From the IMG/VR virus record IMGVR_UViG_3300042938_002732, positions 1 to 64,000 of that record: DNA of 64,000 nucleotides; one strand, written 5' to 3'. This DNA is from a virus. This document shows positions 1 through 6,920 of the stretch, piece after piece. The translations under genes and the position numbers were made by a program. Every line of letters starts with the position of its first letter. Position 1 is the first letter of the stretch. The notes under the pieces are model-generated. The model searched no databases, had not been told where the DNA came from, and worked only from the letters and a program-made list of their open reading frames with translations.

Positions 1-108
1 TTATTACTATCGCGCCGCGCGCTAAAAGATTCGCGCCGCGCGCCGCGCCGCTTGCGCGCCGCTTTGCTTATTACTATCGCGCCGCGCGCTAAAAGATTCG
101 CGCCGCGC
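1..108. repeat. 41-bp direct repeat, two copies
   Basis: Bases 1-41 recur exactly at 68-108. Each copy starts TTATTACTAT and continues into a CG-rich run of GCGCC/GCGCG. The 26 bases between them are similarly CGCGCC-rich. No gene overlaps. It could be a replication or packaging-linked repeat or a genome-end artefact; the sequence does not decide. Confidence 0.85.
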
Positions 109-130
109 TAAAGCCCAGGAGAAAAAATCA

Positions 131-162
131 GATATACATACTTATGTATAAGTATGTATATC
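131..162. repeat. Perfect inverted repeat, 15-bp arms
   Basis: Arms 131-145 and 148-162 are exact reverse complements separated by 2 bases. The sequence is AT-rich (GATATACATACTTAT) inside a GC-rich genome. No T-tract follows, so it is a poor terminator; an operator or origin-associated palindrome is more plausible. Confidence 0.85.
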
Positions 163-231
163 CGTCCATCTTAAATGGGTGAGTGGCCGTCCATTTGGAA
201 TTGGTGAAGCCGTCCGTGTGGAATTGGTGAA
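161..231. repeat. Three tandem ~23-bp iteron-like repeats
   Basis: Copies lie at 161-183 (degenerate), 186-208 and 209-231. The last two differ at two positions and share CCGTCC...TGGAATTGGTGAA. They sit directly before the first gene and its GTTGAC box. The array looks like protein-binding sites (operator or iterons); the ligand is unknown. Confidence 0.75.
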
Positions 232-233
232 AG

Positions 234-239
234 GTTGAC
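234..239 (+). promoter_or_regulatory. GTTGAC start-associated box (gene 257)
   Basis: GTTGAC ends 17 nt before ATG 257; a G-run lies in the spacer. This is the first of a recurring signal described in the findings. Confidence 0.6.
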
Positions 240-256
240 CGCTGCCGTGTGGGGGT

Positions 257-499
257 ATGAGCACGGACTGGCTGGAGATTTATAGGGACTACTCGGGGGA
301 GGAGCTTGAGGTGGAGATTACTCGCATGAAGCAGGAAGCGACGGTCTATCTTTCGCAGAATATCGCGGACAAGAGTTATCAGAAGTCCTTGGACGAAGTG
401 CGGAACCGGCTCCATGCGGCGATCCGTGTGCGCAATGAGCGGCGGTATCGGGATGTGCCGAGCTGGGGTGTGCCGGACTTCTCGGGTGGCATTCATTGA
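257..499 (+). CDS. Hypothetical 80-residue protein
   Basis: I do not recognise the family. The product is strongly charged, probably helical, and begins MSTDWLEIYRDYSGEE. An Arg-rich stretch (RVRNERRYRD) lies near the C-terminus, which ends in Gly-Gly-Ile-His. There is no signal peptide or membrane segment. The ATG at 257 is chosen because GTTGAC lies 17 nt upstream. The stop codon lies inside the ATTGAC motif of the next gene, so the two genes form a transcription unit. Confidence 0.75.
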   Translation: MSTDWLEIYRDYSGEELEVEITRMKQEATVYLSQNIADKSYQKSLDEVRNRLHAAIRVRNERRYRDVPSWGVPDFSGGIH

Positions 500-500
500 C
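495..500 (+). promoter_or_regulatory. ATTGAC variant of the start-associated box (gene 516)
   Basis: ATTGAC ends 15 nt before ATG 516. It is a one-base variant of the GTTGAC box and contains the stop codon of the preceding gene. Confidence 0.4.
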
Positions 501-515
501 AGGATTTCGGGTTGT

Positions 516-698
516 ATGGAAAAACGACTCGAAGGTGAAGACAAGGTGCGGATGCTGGAGCGCGAGATGCGGCAGTCGCCTTCGGGTGGCGCGGCGTGTC
601 CCAAGTGCGGGGTGCAGGTGCGCGATCCCTTCGGGGGCCGTCTGGTGATGCACGATGTGCCGGGTTGCCGTGTGGTGAGGGCGGATTCCAAGGGCTGA
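516..698 (+). CDS. Small zinc-finger-like protein
   Basis: The 60-residue product has a charged helical N-terminus followed by CPKCGVQVRDP and, after about 17 residues, MHDVPGC. The CxxC plus His/Cys arrangement is that of a single zinc-binding finger, so nucleic-acid or protein binding is likely. A longer in-frame reading from 414 is possible, but it would overlap gene 257 deeply; the ATG at 516 follows the upstream stop and the ATTGAC motif. Specific function is unknown. Confidence 0.65.
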   Translation: MEKRLEGEDKVRMLEREMRQSPSGGAACPKCGVQVRDPFGGRLVMHDVPGCRVVRADSKG

Positions 699-702
699 CA
701 TT

Positions 703-1227
703 ATGGCGGACCGTCTGTGTTTGTGTGGAGTGGCTGGGGCTGGCAAGTCGGCTCTGGCGAGGGTGCTGGCTCGGGACTATGGGTATGAGTTGGTAAAGTT
801 TGCGGACCCCCTCAAGGATATGCTGCGGGTGCTGGGCTTGGGGGCTGACGAGTTGGAGGGCGACAGAAAGGGTGTGCCGAGCGATTTGCTCTGCGCGCAC
901 ACGCCGCGCTGGGCCATGCAAAGTCTGGGCACGGAGTGGGGCCGTATGCGGATCGGTGAATCGCTGTGGGTCGATGCGTGGCGTCGGCGGGTCGAGGCGA
1001 TGCCTGCGGCGAAGATCGTGGTGGATGACTGCCGATTTCCAAATGAGTTGGAAGCGGCGAGGGTGCTGGGCTTTGTGCCCGTGCGGATACGGCGCGAGGG
1101 GGCGCGCGTGCATGGGGAGCGGCATCTCTCGGAGTATGCGCTGGACGAGGTGTGGATGCCGGAGTTCCTCAACGATGGGGCGCCGGAGGCTTTGGCACTC
1201 AACATACTGGGTCTTTATGAGCATTGA
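703..1227 (+). CDS. Deoxynucleoside monophosphate kinase-like protein
   Basis: The 174-residue product begins with a P-loop, CGVAGAGKSALAR (about residues 7-19), followed by KFADPLKDML. A mid-protein segment RWAMQSLGTEWGR and the VVDDCRFPNE segment (about residue 107) are typical of phage dNMP kinases related to T4 gp1. The family phosphorylates dNMPs to dNDPs in the cytoplasm for phage DNA synthesis. It is next to an exonuclease and an RNA ligase, which fits an early nucleic-acid module. The last 11 bases overlap the next gene. Confidence 0.8.
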   Translation: MADRLCLCGVAGAGKSALARVLARDYGYELVKFADPLKDMLRVLGLGADELEGDRKGVPSDLLCAHTPRWAMQSLGTEWGRMRIGESLWVDAWRRRVEAMPAAKIVVDDCRFPNELEAARVLGFVPVRIRREGARVHGERHLSEYALDEVWMPEFLNDGAPEALALNILGLYEH

Positions 1228-1405
1228 TTTTTCTGTGCGGTTGGTGCTGTGTGCGAACGGGGTGGCCGTGGGGCCGCGCTTGCACAGGGACAAGCCATTC
1301 CCCCGCTATGAGTTGAGCTATCCCGATACGCCCGAGGGCCGTGAGCGGGCGGTGGCGGACCTGGCCCGCATCCAAAAATATGTGGAGGATTATGGAAAAA
1401 AGTAA
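1217..1405 (+). CDS. Hypothetical 62-residue protein
   Basis: ATG 1217 lies in the overlap with the dNMP kinase gene. The product starts MSIDFSVRLVLCANG and ends with a charged helix (RERAVADLARIQKYVED). No family is recognised and no membrane segment is visible. The 3' end overlaps the next gene by 14 bases, which indicates translational coupling along the block 703-3468. Confidence 0.65.
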   Translation: MSIDFSVRLVLCANGVAVGPRLHRDKPFPRYELSYPDTPEGRERAVADLARIQKYVEDYGKK

Positions 1406-1580
1406 GCCCCCCGTCGATTCGCGACTGCTGTTTTTCAATGCGTTGCGCGAGAAGTTTAAGAGGCCGCTGTTGGCGGTTGAGCCGCCGTCCCAGCAGGCTG
1501 ATACGGAGGATGTCCCTCCCAGTCGGCAGATGGGGCTGGCTGAGTATATCGCCGTAAAGCGGCGTGGGGAGGCGCGATGA
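1392..1580 (+). CDS. Hypothetical 62-residue protein
   Basis: The gene starts at ATG 1392 within the end of the previous one. Its product begins MEKSKPPVDSRLLFFNALR and has a Pro/Gln-rich centre and a basic C-terminus (AVKRRGEAR). No family is recognised. Its stop overlaps the next ATG (ATGA), so it is part of the coupled operon. Confidence 0.6.
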   Translation: MEKSKPPVDSRLLFFNALREKFKRPLLAVEPPSQQADTEDVPPSRQMGLAEYIAVKRRGEAR

Positions 1581-1822
1581 GTCGGGACGAGTTGTGGCGC
1601 AAGTTTGCGGCGAGGAACCCCTCCTTCGATGGAGACGGGGCGGTGACGCTCTCGGCGAGGGGTCTTCGCAAGCTCTTCCGCCAGACATGGGATTTTGCTT
1701 ACGAGGCGGGGTTGAGCGGCGAGCCGGACGACATGGACGGCACGGAGGCCGCCCCTCCAGGTGGGGTGCGAGATGACAGCAAGATCGAGGAATTAATGCG
1801 GATGTTTGGCATGAAAAAATGA
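1577..1822 (+). CDS. Hypothetical 81-residue protein
   Basis: The product contains LWRKFAARNPSFDGDG near the N-terminus and an acidic, proline-containing centre. It ends in a helix with EELMRMFGMKK. The layout suggests a small soluble adaptor-type protein, but no function can be assigned. It overlaps both neighbours by 4 bases (ATGA). Confidence 0.65.
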   Translation: MSRDELWRKFAARNPSFDGDGAVTLSARGLRKLFRQTWDFAYEAGLSGEPDDMDGTEAAPPGGVRDDSKIEELMRMFGMKK

Positions 1823-2118
1823 AAATCGAAGACGAAATCACGGGACTGACAGAGCAGTGGTATGAGCTCATCACTGCGGGGGGGCACAAGGATCGCGACT
1901 GCCACTGGTATGTCGAGGCGCGGTGGAGTTACGGGTTGCCGCAAGTCTATGTGGTCGTGCATGACGGGGGCGTGTTTGAGCGTGTGGAGGAGGAGTTTGA
2001 CACCTACGAGGAGGCTCTGGAGGGGCTCAAGGGTTACGTCGAGCGGGCGATCTCCGAGGAGGAGGCTGAGCGCGAGGATGACAGCGATGAGGATGGCGAC
2101 GAAGAGGAAGATTTATGA
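1819..2118 (+). CDS. Hypothetical acidic protein
   Basis: The 99-residue product has a probable alpha/beta fold (WYVEARWSYGLPQVYVVV) and a very acidic tail of Glu and Asp over the last 25 residues. Such tails are common in DNA-mimic or SSB-like small phage proteins, but no family is recognised. It overlaps the exonuclease gene by 4 bases. Confidence 0.65.
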   Translation: MKIEDEITGLTEQWYELITAGGHKDRDCHWYVEARWSYGLPQVYVVVHDGGVFERVEEEFDTYEEALEGLKGYVERAISEEEAEREDDSDEDGDEEEDL

Positions 2119-2669
2119 AAACAAAACTGGTGGTCGTGGATGTGGAAACGGGGGGCTTGCGGGCGGATCGCCATGCCTTGCTCTCGATTGCAGCGGTGGA
2201 CTCCGAAAGCGGTGAGGCGTTTCGCGCCTTGATACGCCCTTCGGCAGATTGGCTCGTGGAGGCGGGAGCCTTGGAGGTCAATGGCTTGACCTTGGACTTC
2301 CTCCGTGATGCGGGCCGTGCCGAGCCGGTGGTGCTGGCGGAGTTCGTCGCGTGGATGGAGGCCCGGCGTGGCTTCATGGTGGCGGGCTGCAATGTGGCCT
2401 TCGACCTCGGCTTCTTGGAGGCCGCCGCGAAGCGCTGCAATGTGAAGTGGCAGTCTGGCCGCTCGCTGGATATTCGCGGAGCGGCATGGCTCGCCTATGA
2501 GACGAAGGGGCTGGAACTTGCGATCGGCAAGGATGGCAACCCCAAGCTCTCGCTCGACAGCATCGCAGGGGCGCTCGGCTTGAGCCGCACCAGCGAGAAA
2601 CATGATGCGCTCGAGGACGCCCTGCTCACGTTGGCGTGTTTCCGTGAACTGCTGGAGGGCGCGAAATGA
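2115..2669 (+). CDS. DnaQ-like 3'-5' exonuclease
   Basis: The 184-residue product carries the DEDDh exonuclease motifs. These are VVDVETGG near the N-terminus (Exo I), NVAFDLGFL in the middle (Exo II) and KHDALEDAL near the C-terminus (Exo III with the catalytic His). The family removes nucleotides from 3' ends using two metal ions, for proofreading or DNA/RNA turnover. The length matches a stand-alone exonuclease domain. No polymerase gene is visible in the window. Confidence 0.88.
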   Translation: MKTKLVVVDVETGGLRADRHALLSIAAVDSESGEAFRALIRPSADWLVEAGALEVNGLTLDFLRDAGRAEPVVLAEFVAWMEARRGFMVAGCNVAFDLGFLEAAAKRCNVKWQSGRSLDIRGAAWLAYETKGLELAIGKDGNPKLSLDSIAGALGLSRTSEKHDALEDALLTLACFRELLEGAK

Positions 2670-2995
2670 GTGACACACCAGAAACGGATAAAAATGTCTC
2701 GGTCGGTTTAGAAAATGCAGACCGCGAGTGTGTTCCAGTGGATTTTAGCCGCAAGCTGGAGCGCGAGCGAGACGAAGCACGAGCAGAGCGGGACATTCTC
2801 AAACTCGACGCCCAGCGCGAGGCTGAACACCATGACCGCATGGTGGGCGAGCTTGAAAAGGTCTACAAAGAGCGAGACGAGGCGCGGGAGGCGTTGATGC
2901 AAATTGAGGATTTATTTATAGATGGCACAGACATTTACGCGGACAGAGAAAAAATGGGAACTATTGCCAGGGCCGCATTGGAGGGCGCGCAATGA
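2666..2995 (+). CDS. MSDTPETD-family coiled-coil protein (copy 1)
   Basis: The 109-residue product starts MSDTPETDK, then CVPVDFSRKLERERDEARAE, and continues as a long charged coiled coil. The same N-terminal block recurs in the genes at 2992 and 63482. The family is common in phage small-gene regions, but I know no established function. The start overlaps the exonuclease stop. Confidence 0.7.
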   Translation: MSDTPETDKNVSVGLENADRECVPVDFSRKLERERDEARAERDILKLDAQREAEHHDRMVGELEKVYKERDEAREALMQIEDLFIDGTDIYADREKMGTIARAALEGAQ

Positions 2996-3468
2996 GCGAC
3001 ACGCCGGAGACGGATGCTTTTGCCGTTAAATTCAAAACAACTTGTGGTGAAAAATATTGGGTTCCGGTTGACTGTTCTCGCAAACTGGAGCGCGAGCGCG
3101 ACGAGGCGCGGGCGGATTTAGAGTTTCGGCGTGGTCTTTACAAGGTTCAAGAACAATACCTTGAGACGGCAAGGCGCGAGCGCGACGAGTCGAGAAAAAA
3201 CATGAAGAATAAATACTGGATTATCGACCTCGATGGCTTCGGCATGACGGAAGTCACAAAAACGGCCCATGGCCCATTCAAATCCGTCGCGGAGGCTGAG
3301 AAGTGGCTCAAGGAAGATGCGGGGGAGTCGTTTGCATCCTTCAACGAGTTGGAAAAACTCGGGCCAGACCATAGCTGGGCTGCTCCGGTTTTGATCGTGG
3401 AGGAAAAGAAGAGGCTCCAGCAAGTGCCTGTGGTGGGCTTTGAGATTAAGTTGGAGAAAGTGAAGTAA
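2992..3468 (+). CDS. MSDTPETD-family protein (copy 2)
   Basis: The 158-residue product repeats the MSDTPETD start and the VPVDCSRKLERERDEARA block of its neighbour. A second, different C-terminal domain follows (KYWIIDLDGFGMTEV..., probably alpha/beta). It looks like a fusion of the short coiled-coil family to another small domain. The gene overlaps the preceding stop by 4 bases and abuts the RNA ligase gene. Confidence 0.7.
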   Translation: MSDTPETDAFAVKFKTTCGEKYWVPVDCSRKLERERDEARADLEFRRGLYKVQEQYLETARRERDESRKNMKNKYWIIDLDGFGMTEVTKTAHGPFKSVAEAEKWLKEDAGESFASFNELEKLGPDHSWAAPVLIVEEKKRLQQVPVVGFEIKLEKVK

Positions 3469-4122
3469 ATGGAATTTCAAGAGTTCCCTAAAATGTCGCG
3501 CTTGTCGCGCGAGATGATCGTGACCGAGAAGATCGACGGCACGAATGCCCAGGTCTATATCGTGGCGAATCCCGCTGGGTTTTACACGGAGAAGCATCCC
3601 GCCTCGGTGATCGCCGAGGGGAGTTGCGGCGGCGAGCCTGCGGTGATCTTCGCCGGATCGCGTTCCCGCTATATTACTCCGCAGGATGACAATTTCGGCT
3701 TCGCGGCGTGGGTGCGCGATCACGCGCAGGAGCTTTTCGGCCTCGGCTTTGGGCGGCACTTCGGCGAGTGGTGGGGGCGCGGCATACAGCGCAACTACGG
3801 CTTGCAGGATCGGCGGTGGAGTCTTTTTAATGTGTCGCGCTGGTGCCTCCACGGGCAGGAGCCGCAGTGTATGCCGAGCGCGGATCCCCGAGTAGAAAAA
3901 TACCAAGAGCCTCTGCCCGAGTGCTGTGGCCTTGTGCCGGTGCTCCACAGGGGCAAGTTCAGCACCCTGCTATGCGACTTGGTGCTGGACGGGCTACGCA
4001 TGAGCGGGAGCGCTGCCAGCCCCGGCTTTATGAATCCCGAAGGCATCGTCGCTTTCCATGTCTCGGCCAATGCGGGGTTCAAGAAGACGCTTGGCAGTGA
4101 CGGCGCGAAGGGAAGCTGTTAA
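3469..4122 (+). CDS. RNA ligase family protein
   Basis: The product (217 residues) has the nucleotidyltransferase motif I, TEKIDGTNAQVY, with the presumed adenylated lysine near residue 21. It also has SRSRYI, a motif III-like FGEWWGRGIQR, motif IV-like PEGIVAFH and a terminal FKKT (motif V lysines). This is the compact Rnl2-type RNA ligase fold, which seals RNA nicks through an AMP-ligase intermediate. In phages it counters host RNA cleavage or repairs tRNA. It starts directly after the previous stop. Confidence 0.85.
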   Translation: MEFQEFPKMSRLSREMIVTEKIDGTNAQVYIVANPAGFYTEKHPASVIAEGSCGGEPAVIFAGSRSRYITPQDDNFGFAAWVRDHAQELFGLGFGRHFGEWWGRGIQRNYGLQDRRWSLFNVSRWCLHGQEPQCMPSADPRVEKYQEPLPECCGLVPVLHRGKFSTLLCDLVLDGLRMSGSAASPGFMNPEGIVAFHVSANAGFKKTLGSDGAKGSC

Positions 4123-4279
4123 AAAAACAGCACAGGATTTTCAACAAATTTGAGAGCAATAACGTGGCAATGTGGCGGAATGACCCTTGGCAGGGTTTCA
4201 TCTGGTCAGCATAAAGCCATTTCCGTAACCACATAAAATCGGGAACTCTCATTCCTTGTTGACTGCAAAATTTGGGCGC
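4123..4279. other. Intergenic stretch before zinc-ribbon genes
   Basis: These 157 bases are more AT-rich than the surroundings and hold no convincing ORF. A short hairpin (CCCT-TGGC-AGGG, around 4169-4180) is followed by only three T, so it is a weak terminator candidate. The stretch ends with the GTTGAC box of the next gene. Confidence 0.4.
4258..4263 (+). promoter_or_regulatory. GTTGAC start-associated box (gene 4280)
   Basis: The box ends 16 nt before ATG 4280 and argues against the longer TTG-initiated reading from 4256. Confidence 0.6.
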
Positions 4280-4453
4280 ATGAGCGACGAATATCCCAAG
4301 TGGGTCTGTATGGACTGCGGCAAGAAGCACGGGCGCAAGATTCCCGAGGTGGCGAGTTGGCACTATGGCAAGTGTGATGTGTGCGAGAAAAATCATCCCG
4401 TCAGCGAGCCCCGTGACTTCGGGCATTTCCACCGCTGGTTCCGCAAGAAATGA
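4280..4453 (+). CDS. Small zinc-ribbon protein
   Basis: The 57-residue product contains CMDCGKKHG and, about 20 residues later, CDVCEKNH. The two CxxC pairs are expected to bind one zinc. A His/Arg-rich tail (FGHFHRWFRKK) suggests nucleic-acid contact. It overlaps the next zinc-ribbon gene by 4 bases. Confidence 0.75.
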   Translation: MSDEYPKWVCMDCGKKHGRKIPEVASWHYGKCDVCEKNHPVSEPRDFGHFHRWFRKK

Positions 4454-4743
4454 ACTGCCCTGAATGCGGCGGCGATACGCGGGTGGTCGATAGCCGTCCG
4501 CACAAGGAAGGTGTGTGGCGGCGGCGCAAGTGCGCGGCGGGGCACCTCTCCTACACATTGGAATGCCAAGCGCCCGCTCCCGCAAAACGTCTGCCGAAGC
4601 CTCCCGCAAAGCCTAAAGAGCCCAAGCCTTTGCCCGCGCCAAAGCGCAAAGCGCAAGTCGCTCCCCCTGCGGAGGACTGGAACTTGAAGGTCACGGATGC
4701 CACGCCGCTATGGGTGCGCTCGATGGCGATGAAGCTCGGTTGA
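4450..4743 (+). CDS. NrdR-like zinc-ribbon protein
   Basis: The N-terminus MNCPECGGDTRVVDSRP followed by WRRRKCAAGHLSYT closely resembles the zinc ribbon of the NrdR repressor (CPxCG, VxDSR, RRR.C). The ATP-cone that completes NrdR is missing. A Pro/Lys-rich linker and a short C-terminal segment replace it. It may be a phage DNA-binding regulator or modulator; the exact role is unknown. Confidence 0.7.
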   Translation: MNCPECGGDTRVVDSRPHKEGVWRRRKCAAGHLSYTLECQAPAPAKRLPKPPAKPKEPKPLPAPKRKAQVAPPAEDWNLKVTDATPLWVRSMAMKLG

Positions 4744-4744
4744 C
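4739..4744 (+). promoter_or_regulatory. GTTGAC start-associated box (gene 4762)
   Basis: The box ends 17 nt before ATG 4762 and selects it over the upstream GTG 4756. The hexamer contains the stop of the preceding gene. Confidence 0.6.
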
Positions 4745-4761
4745 CGCCATGCGCTGTGGGC

Positions 4762-5298
4762 ATGGGGATTCAGCACAAAGAGAGATTGCGCGAGTTGGCA
4801 GAGGTCAGCAGGGAGTTCGGACTGCTTGGACACCCGCTCAAATACTCGCGCCCATACATTTATGGAGACCATAGCCTGCCGAGGGGGAATGGCGAATACG
4901 AGGCGCCCGAGGCATTTCGGCTCACCAACCAAGGGGAAAGTTTCGCTCCCGGTCAAGAAGAGGCAATAGCCAAAGCCAGAAAGGGCGGTGCGATCTCTGT
5001 GGGGCTCAAGAAGACCACAAAGGGAGGGTGGCGGTCGATTGCTGAAGCAAACGGCCTCACCCGCGCGGCGGATATGAAGCACAGCGTGCTCAGGCACGAA
5101 ATCGTCCACTCGATCCAGAGGGCGAAGGCGGCATCCCAAGGGCAATCTTATGTGAGAAACATGATGAACCCCGTCAAGCGATACATCGCCGAGGTGGGCG
5201 CTTACGCCACGCAAAACCGAAGAAGACCCGGCAGAAGCATCGTGGAACGGCTGTTCCCGACATTCAAGGCCATGCTTAGTGCGAGGAGGTCGATGTGA
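4762..5298 (+). CDS. Cargo-type protein with LRELA site and HExxH domain
   Basis: The 178-residue product begins with a short leader, KERLRELAEVSREFG (LRELA at 4786-4800), of the kind repeated through the head region. A domain with LRHEIVHSIQ follows (about residue 110), a canonical HExxH zinc-metallopeptidase motif. I infer a small metallopeptidase with a cleavable capsid-targeting leader. The substrate is unknown. The gene precedes a second HExxH gene and ends in a TGATG overlap with it. Confidence 0.65.
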   Translation: MGIQHKERLRELAEVSREFGLLGHPLKYSRPYIYGDHSLPRGNGEYEAPEAFRLTNQGESFAPGQEEAIAKARKGGAISVGLKKTTKGGWRSIAEANGLTRAADMKHSVLRHEIVHSIQRAKAASQGQSYVRNMMNPVKRYIAEVGAYATQNRRRPGRSIVERLFPTFKAMLSARRSM

Positions 5299-6692
5299 TG
5301 ATTAACCACGGACGCAGAGGACACGGGTTGCGGGAATTCGCCCGTAGTGGGCGTCTGGTCGATGTTAATAATGCTGCTGCGGCTCGAATCAGTTTTGGGA
5401 CTGTAAAGAAGGCACTGAGGTGGTTGCGGGGAAAAAATCCTACTGCCACGCGCACTCGCAAGCCTGCCCCTCTTGGTTATGGTGTGGGAAGCAGTGCTTA
5501 TTATGATACAGATAGCAGAGTGATAGGGGTGCCTCGCAACTATCGGCATGGATCACCTGTTATTTCAGCACTGCATGAGCATGGGCACGCGGCCGATCAT
5601 GCGATTACGCATCGCGCTTTAACTCTTGTAGATCGGTTGGCAAATGGTGGATTACCAAATGCTAAGGGGCAAAGGGTTGTGCAAAAAACGGAAAAACGGG
5701 CAAATCGCGAAGTGCTAAAGGCTATTCAAGCAAACGGGTCGGCTGCGGAGGCGCTTGCGTGGAAGCAAGCGGCGAACCGGCAAATGCACAAAAATCGGAA
5801 CAACCATTTGCAAATGACGCATATCAATCTCCAAGGAGGGCTTGGAGCTATGGGGCAAGCCGGATTTAAGCCGTTAAAAGAAATGCCGCTTTCCTATAAA
5901 AAGCACCTTATTCAAACAAACTCTCACTTGCAAAAGTCGAAGAAATGGGAACTGGCGATTGATCGAGACAAAGCAAGATTGCGCGAGTTGGCACAGGTCA
6001 GCGGGCGGTTGGTGGAGTTTTCCGTAGCCTGGGCGCGGCGCTTGAAGAGCTTAAAACCCGAGACGGTGCAGAGATTAAAATCTGGGCTCGACAAGAAAGG
6101 TTTGCCGCTGATGCGCGAGCAGACTCGGCAAGTGGGCGGGCAGCTTGGCGAGGGCTTGGATTTCCGCACCTATGAATCCTTTACCCCTCAGCGGGGGCAT
6201 ACGGTCACGAAGGTTCTTAAAGAGCAAATGGGGGATCCGCCTCTGCCTCTCAAATGGCCCACGCCACCCGCAGTGGTTTCAGCTCTGGATAGAACGAAAA
6301 AAGCCTGGGCGGCGGTGGCGGCATCGCCCGCTGGCGCGCACGCGGCGCTGCCTGTGAGCTGGCACAAGGCGGGGTATGTGCAGGATCGCATGGTTCGCGT
6401 TCGTCCGGGCAAGGCTATCAATCAAGATTTCTTCGATAAAATAACTCCCTTCCCCAAAGTCGACCTCATTGCCAAATACGGTGCGGATGGTATCCGCTTA
6501 TTAAAGGAATCTGGCGGTCGGAAGGCGTGGTATAAAGTCCCCAAAGGCGCGATCGACTCGGAGCTTTATAGTGATGCGCAGCCGTGGCTGGGGCGAAAAG
6601 TGTCTGTGCAGGCGCACAACATCATGTTCGACCCCCGCCGTGGCAAGCGGAAGTTGGTTTTGACCGATCCGTTGGGGCAGGTATCCCGTTGA
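5298..6692 (+). CDS. Two-module cargo protein with HExxH domain
   Basis: The 464-residue product starts at ATG 5298 after an AGGAGGT ribosome site. LREFA (5328-5342) follows an in-frame copy of the dispersed GAGGACACGG repeat. Module 1 has SALHEHGHAADH (HExxH). A second boundary holds LRELA (5979-5993) and LVEFS (6009-6023). It introduces a C-terminal module of about 225 residues with no recognised family (contains TYESFTPQRGHT and HNIMFDPRRGK). The duplicated leader inside one ORF suggests fusion of two leader-bearing genes. Confidence 0.65.
   Translation: MINHGRRGHGLREFARSGRLVDVNNAAAARISFGTVKKALRWLRGKNPTATRTRKPAPLGYGVGSSAYYDTDSRVIGVPRNYRHGSPVISALHEHGHAADHAITHRALTLVDRLANGGLPNAKGQRVVQKTEKRANREVLKAIQANGSAAEALAWKQAANRQMHKNRNNHLQMTHINLQGGLGAMGQAGFKPLKEMPLSYKKHLIQTNSHLQKSKKWELAIDRDKARLRELAQVSGRLVEFSVAWARRLKSLKPETVQRLKSGLDKKGLPLMREQTRQVGGQLGEGLDFRTYESFTPQRGHTVTKVLKEQMGDPPLPLKWPTPPAVVSALDRTKKAWAAVAASPAGAHAALPVSWHKAGYVQDRMVRVRPGKAINQDFFDKITPFPKVDLIAKYGADGIRLLKESGGRKAWYKVPKGAIDSELYSDAQPWLGRKVSVQAHNIMFDPRRGKRKLVLTDPLGQVSR
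5304..5327 (+). repeat. Dispersed ACCACRGAGGACACGG-type repeat (copy 1)
   Basis: AACCACGGACGCAGAGGACACGGG is translated as part of the N-terminus of gene 5298. Related copies lie at 6846-6890, 8600-8632 and 12483-12515. Confidence 0.7.
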
Positions 6693-6693
6693 C
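6688..6693 (+). promoter_or_regulatory. GTTGAC box of the remnant ORF at 6711
   Basis: The box ends 17 nt before ATG 6711. Box, spacer and first codons nearly duplicate those of the portal gene at 6898-6935. Confidence 0.55.
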
Positions 6694-6710
6694 TAGTCCG
6701 CAATGAGCGT

Positions 6711-6833
6711 ATGAACTTTCTTGGTCGAGGACACAAAGCAAGATTGCGCGAGTTGGCACCGGTCAGCAATTGTCGATCTTACACAAAGGCCCGGATACGA
6801 AGTTTCCTACACGCGCCAGCGTTGATATGCTAA
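6711..6833 (+). pseudogene. Remnant: portal-like start fused to an LRELA leader
   Basis: The 40-codon ORF begins with the same bases as the portal gene (MNFL), then runs into KARLRELAPVS, the leader found in genes 4762 and 5298, and ends in non-homologous sequence at a TAA. The upstream 30 bases also duplicate the portal start region. It is best read as the scar of a duplication or excision that joined the portal 5' end to a cargo leader. It could still express a 40-residue peptide. Confidence 0.6.
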
Positions 6834-6845
6834 ACCTCCCCTCTC

Positions 6846-6890
6846 TCCCCTCCGTGCTCTCCGTGTCCTCCGTGTCCTCCGTGGTGAATC
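6846..6890 (-). repeat. Dispersed repeat (copy 2, inverted)
   Basis: The reverse complement reads CACCACGGAGGACACGGAGGACACGGAGAGCACGG and so on, with a 12-base inner period. It is the only copy outside a gene and on the opposite strand, directly before the portal GTTGAC box. Confidence 0.8.
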
Positions 6891-6897
6891 CCCGCCC

Positions 6898-6903
6898 GTT
6901 GAC
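6898..6903 (+). promoter_or_regulatory. GTTGAC start-associated box (portal gene)
   Basis: The box ends 17 nt before ATG 6921. An out-of-frame ATG at 6912 is ignored. Confidence 0.6.
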
Positions 6904-6920
6904 TGCTCCGCAATGAGCGT

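Noticed and set aside
234-260. GTTGAC as a simple sigma70 -35 with TATG as -10
   Set aside because: Spacers would be 13-15 bp, the putative -10 would contain the start codon, and the T before ATG is not conserved in all copies.
3469-3500. FQEF at the start of the RNA ligase as a processing site
   Set aside because: MEFQEFPK is a normal beginning in this RNA ligase family (xxFPKxxRLxR), there is no leader context, and the protein is cytoplasmic.
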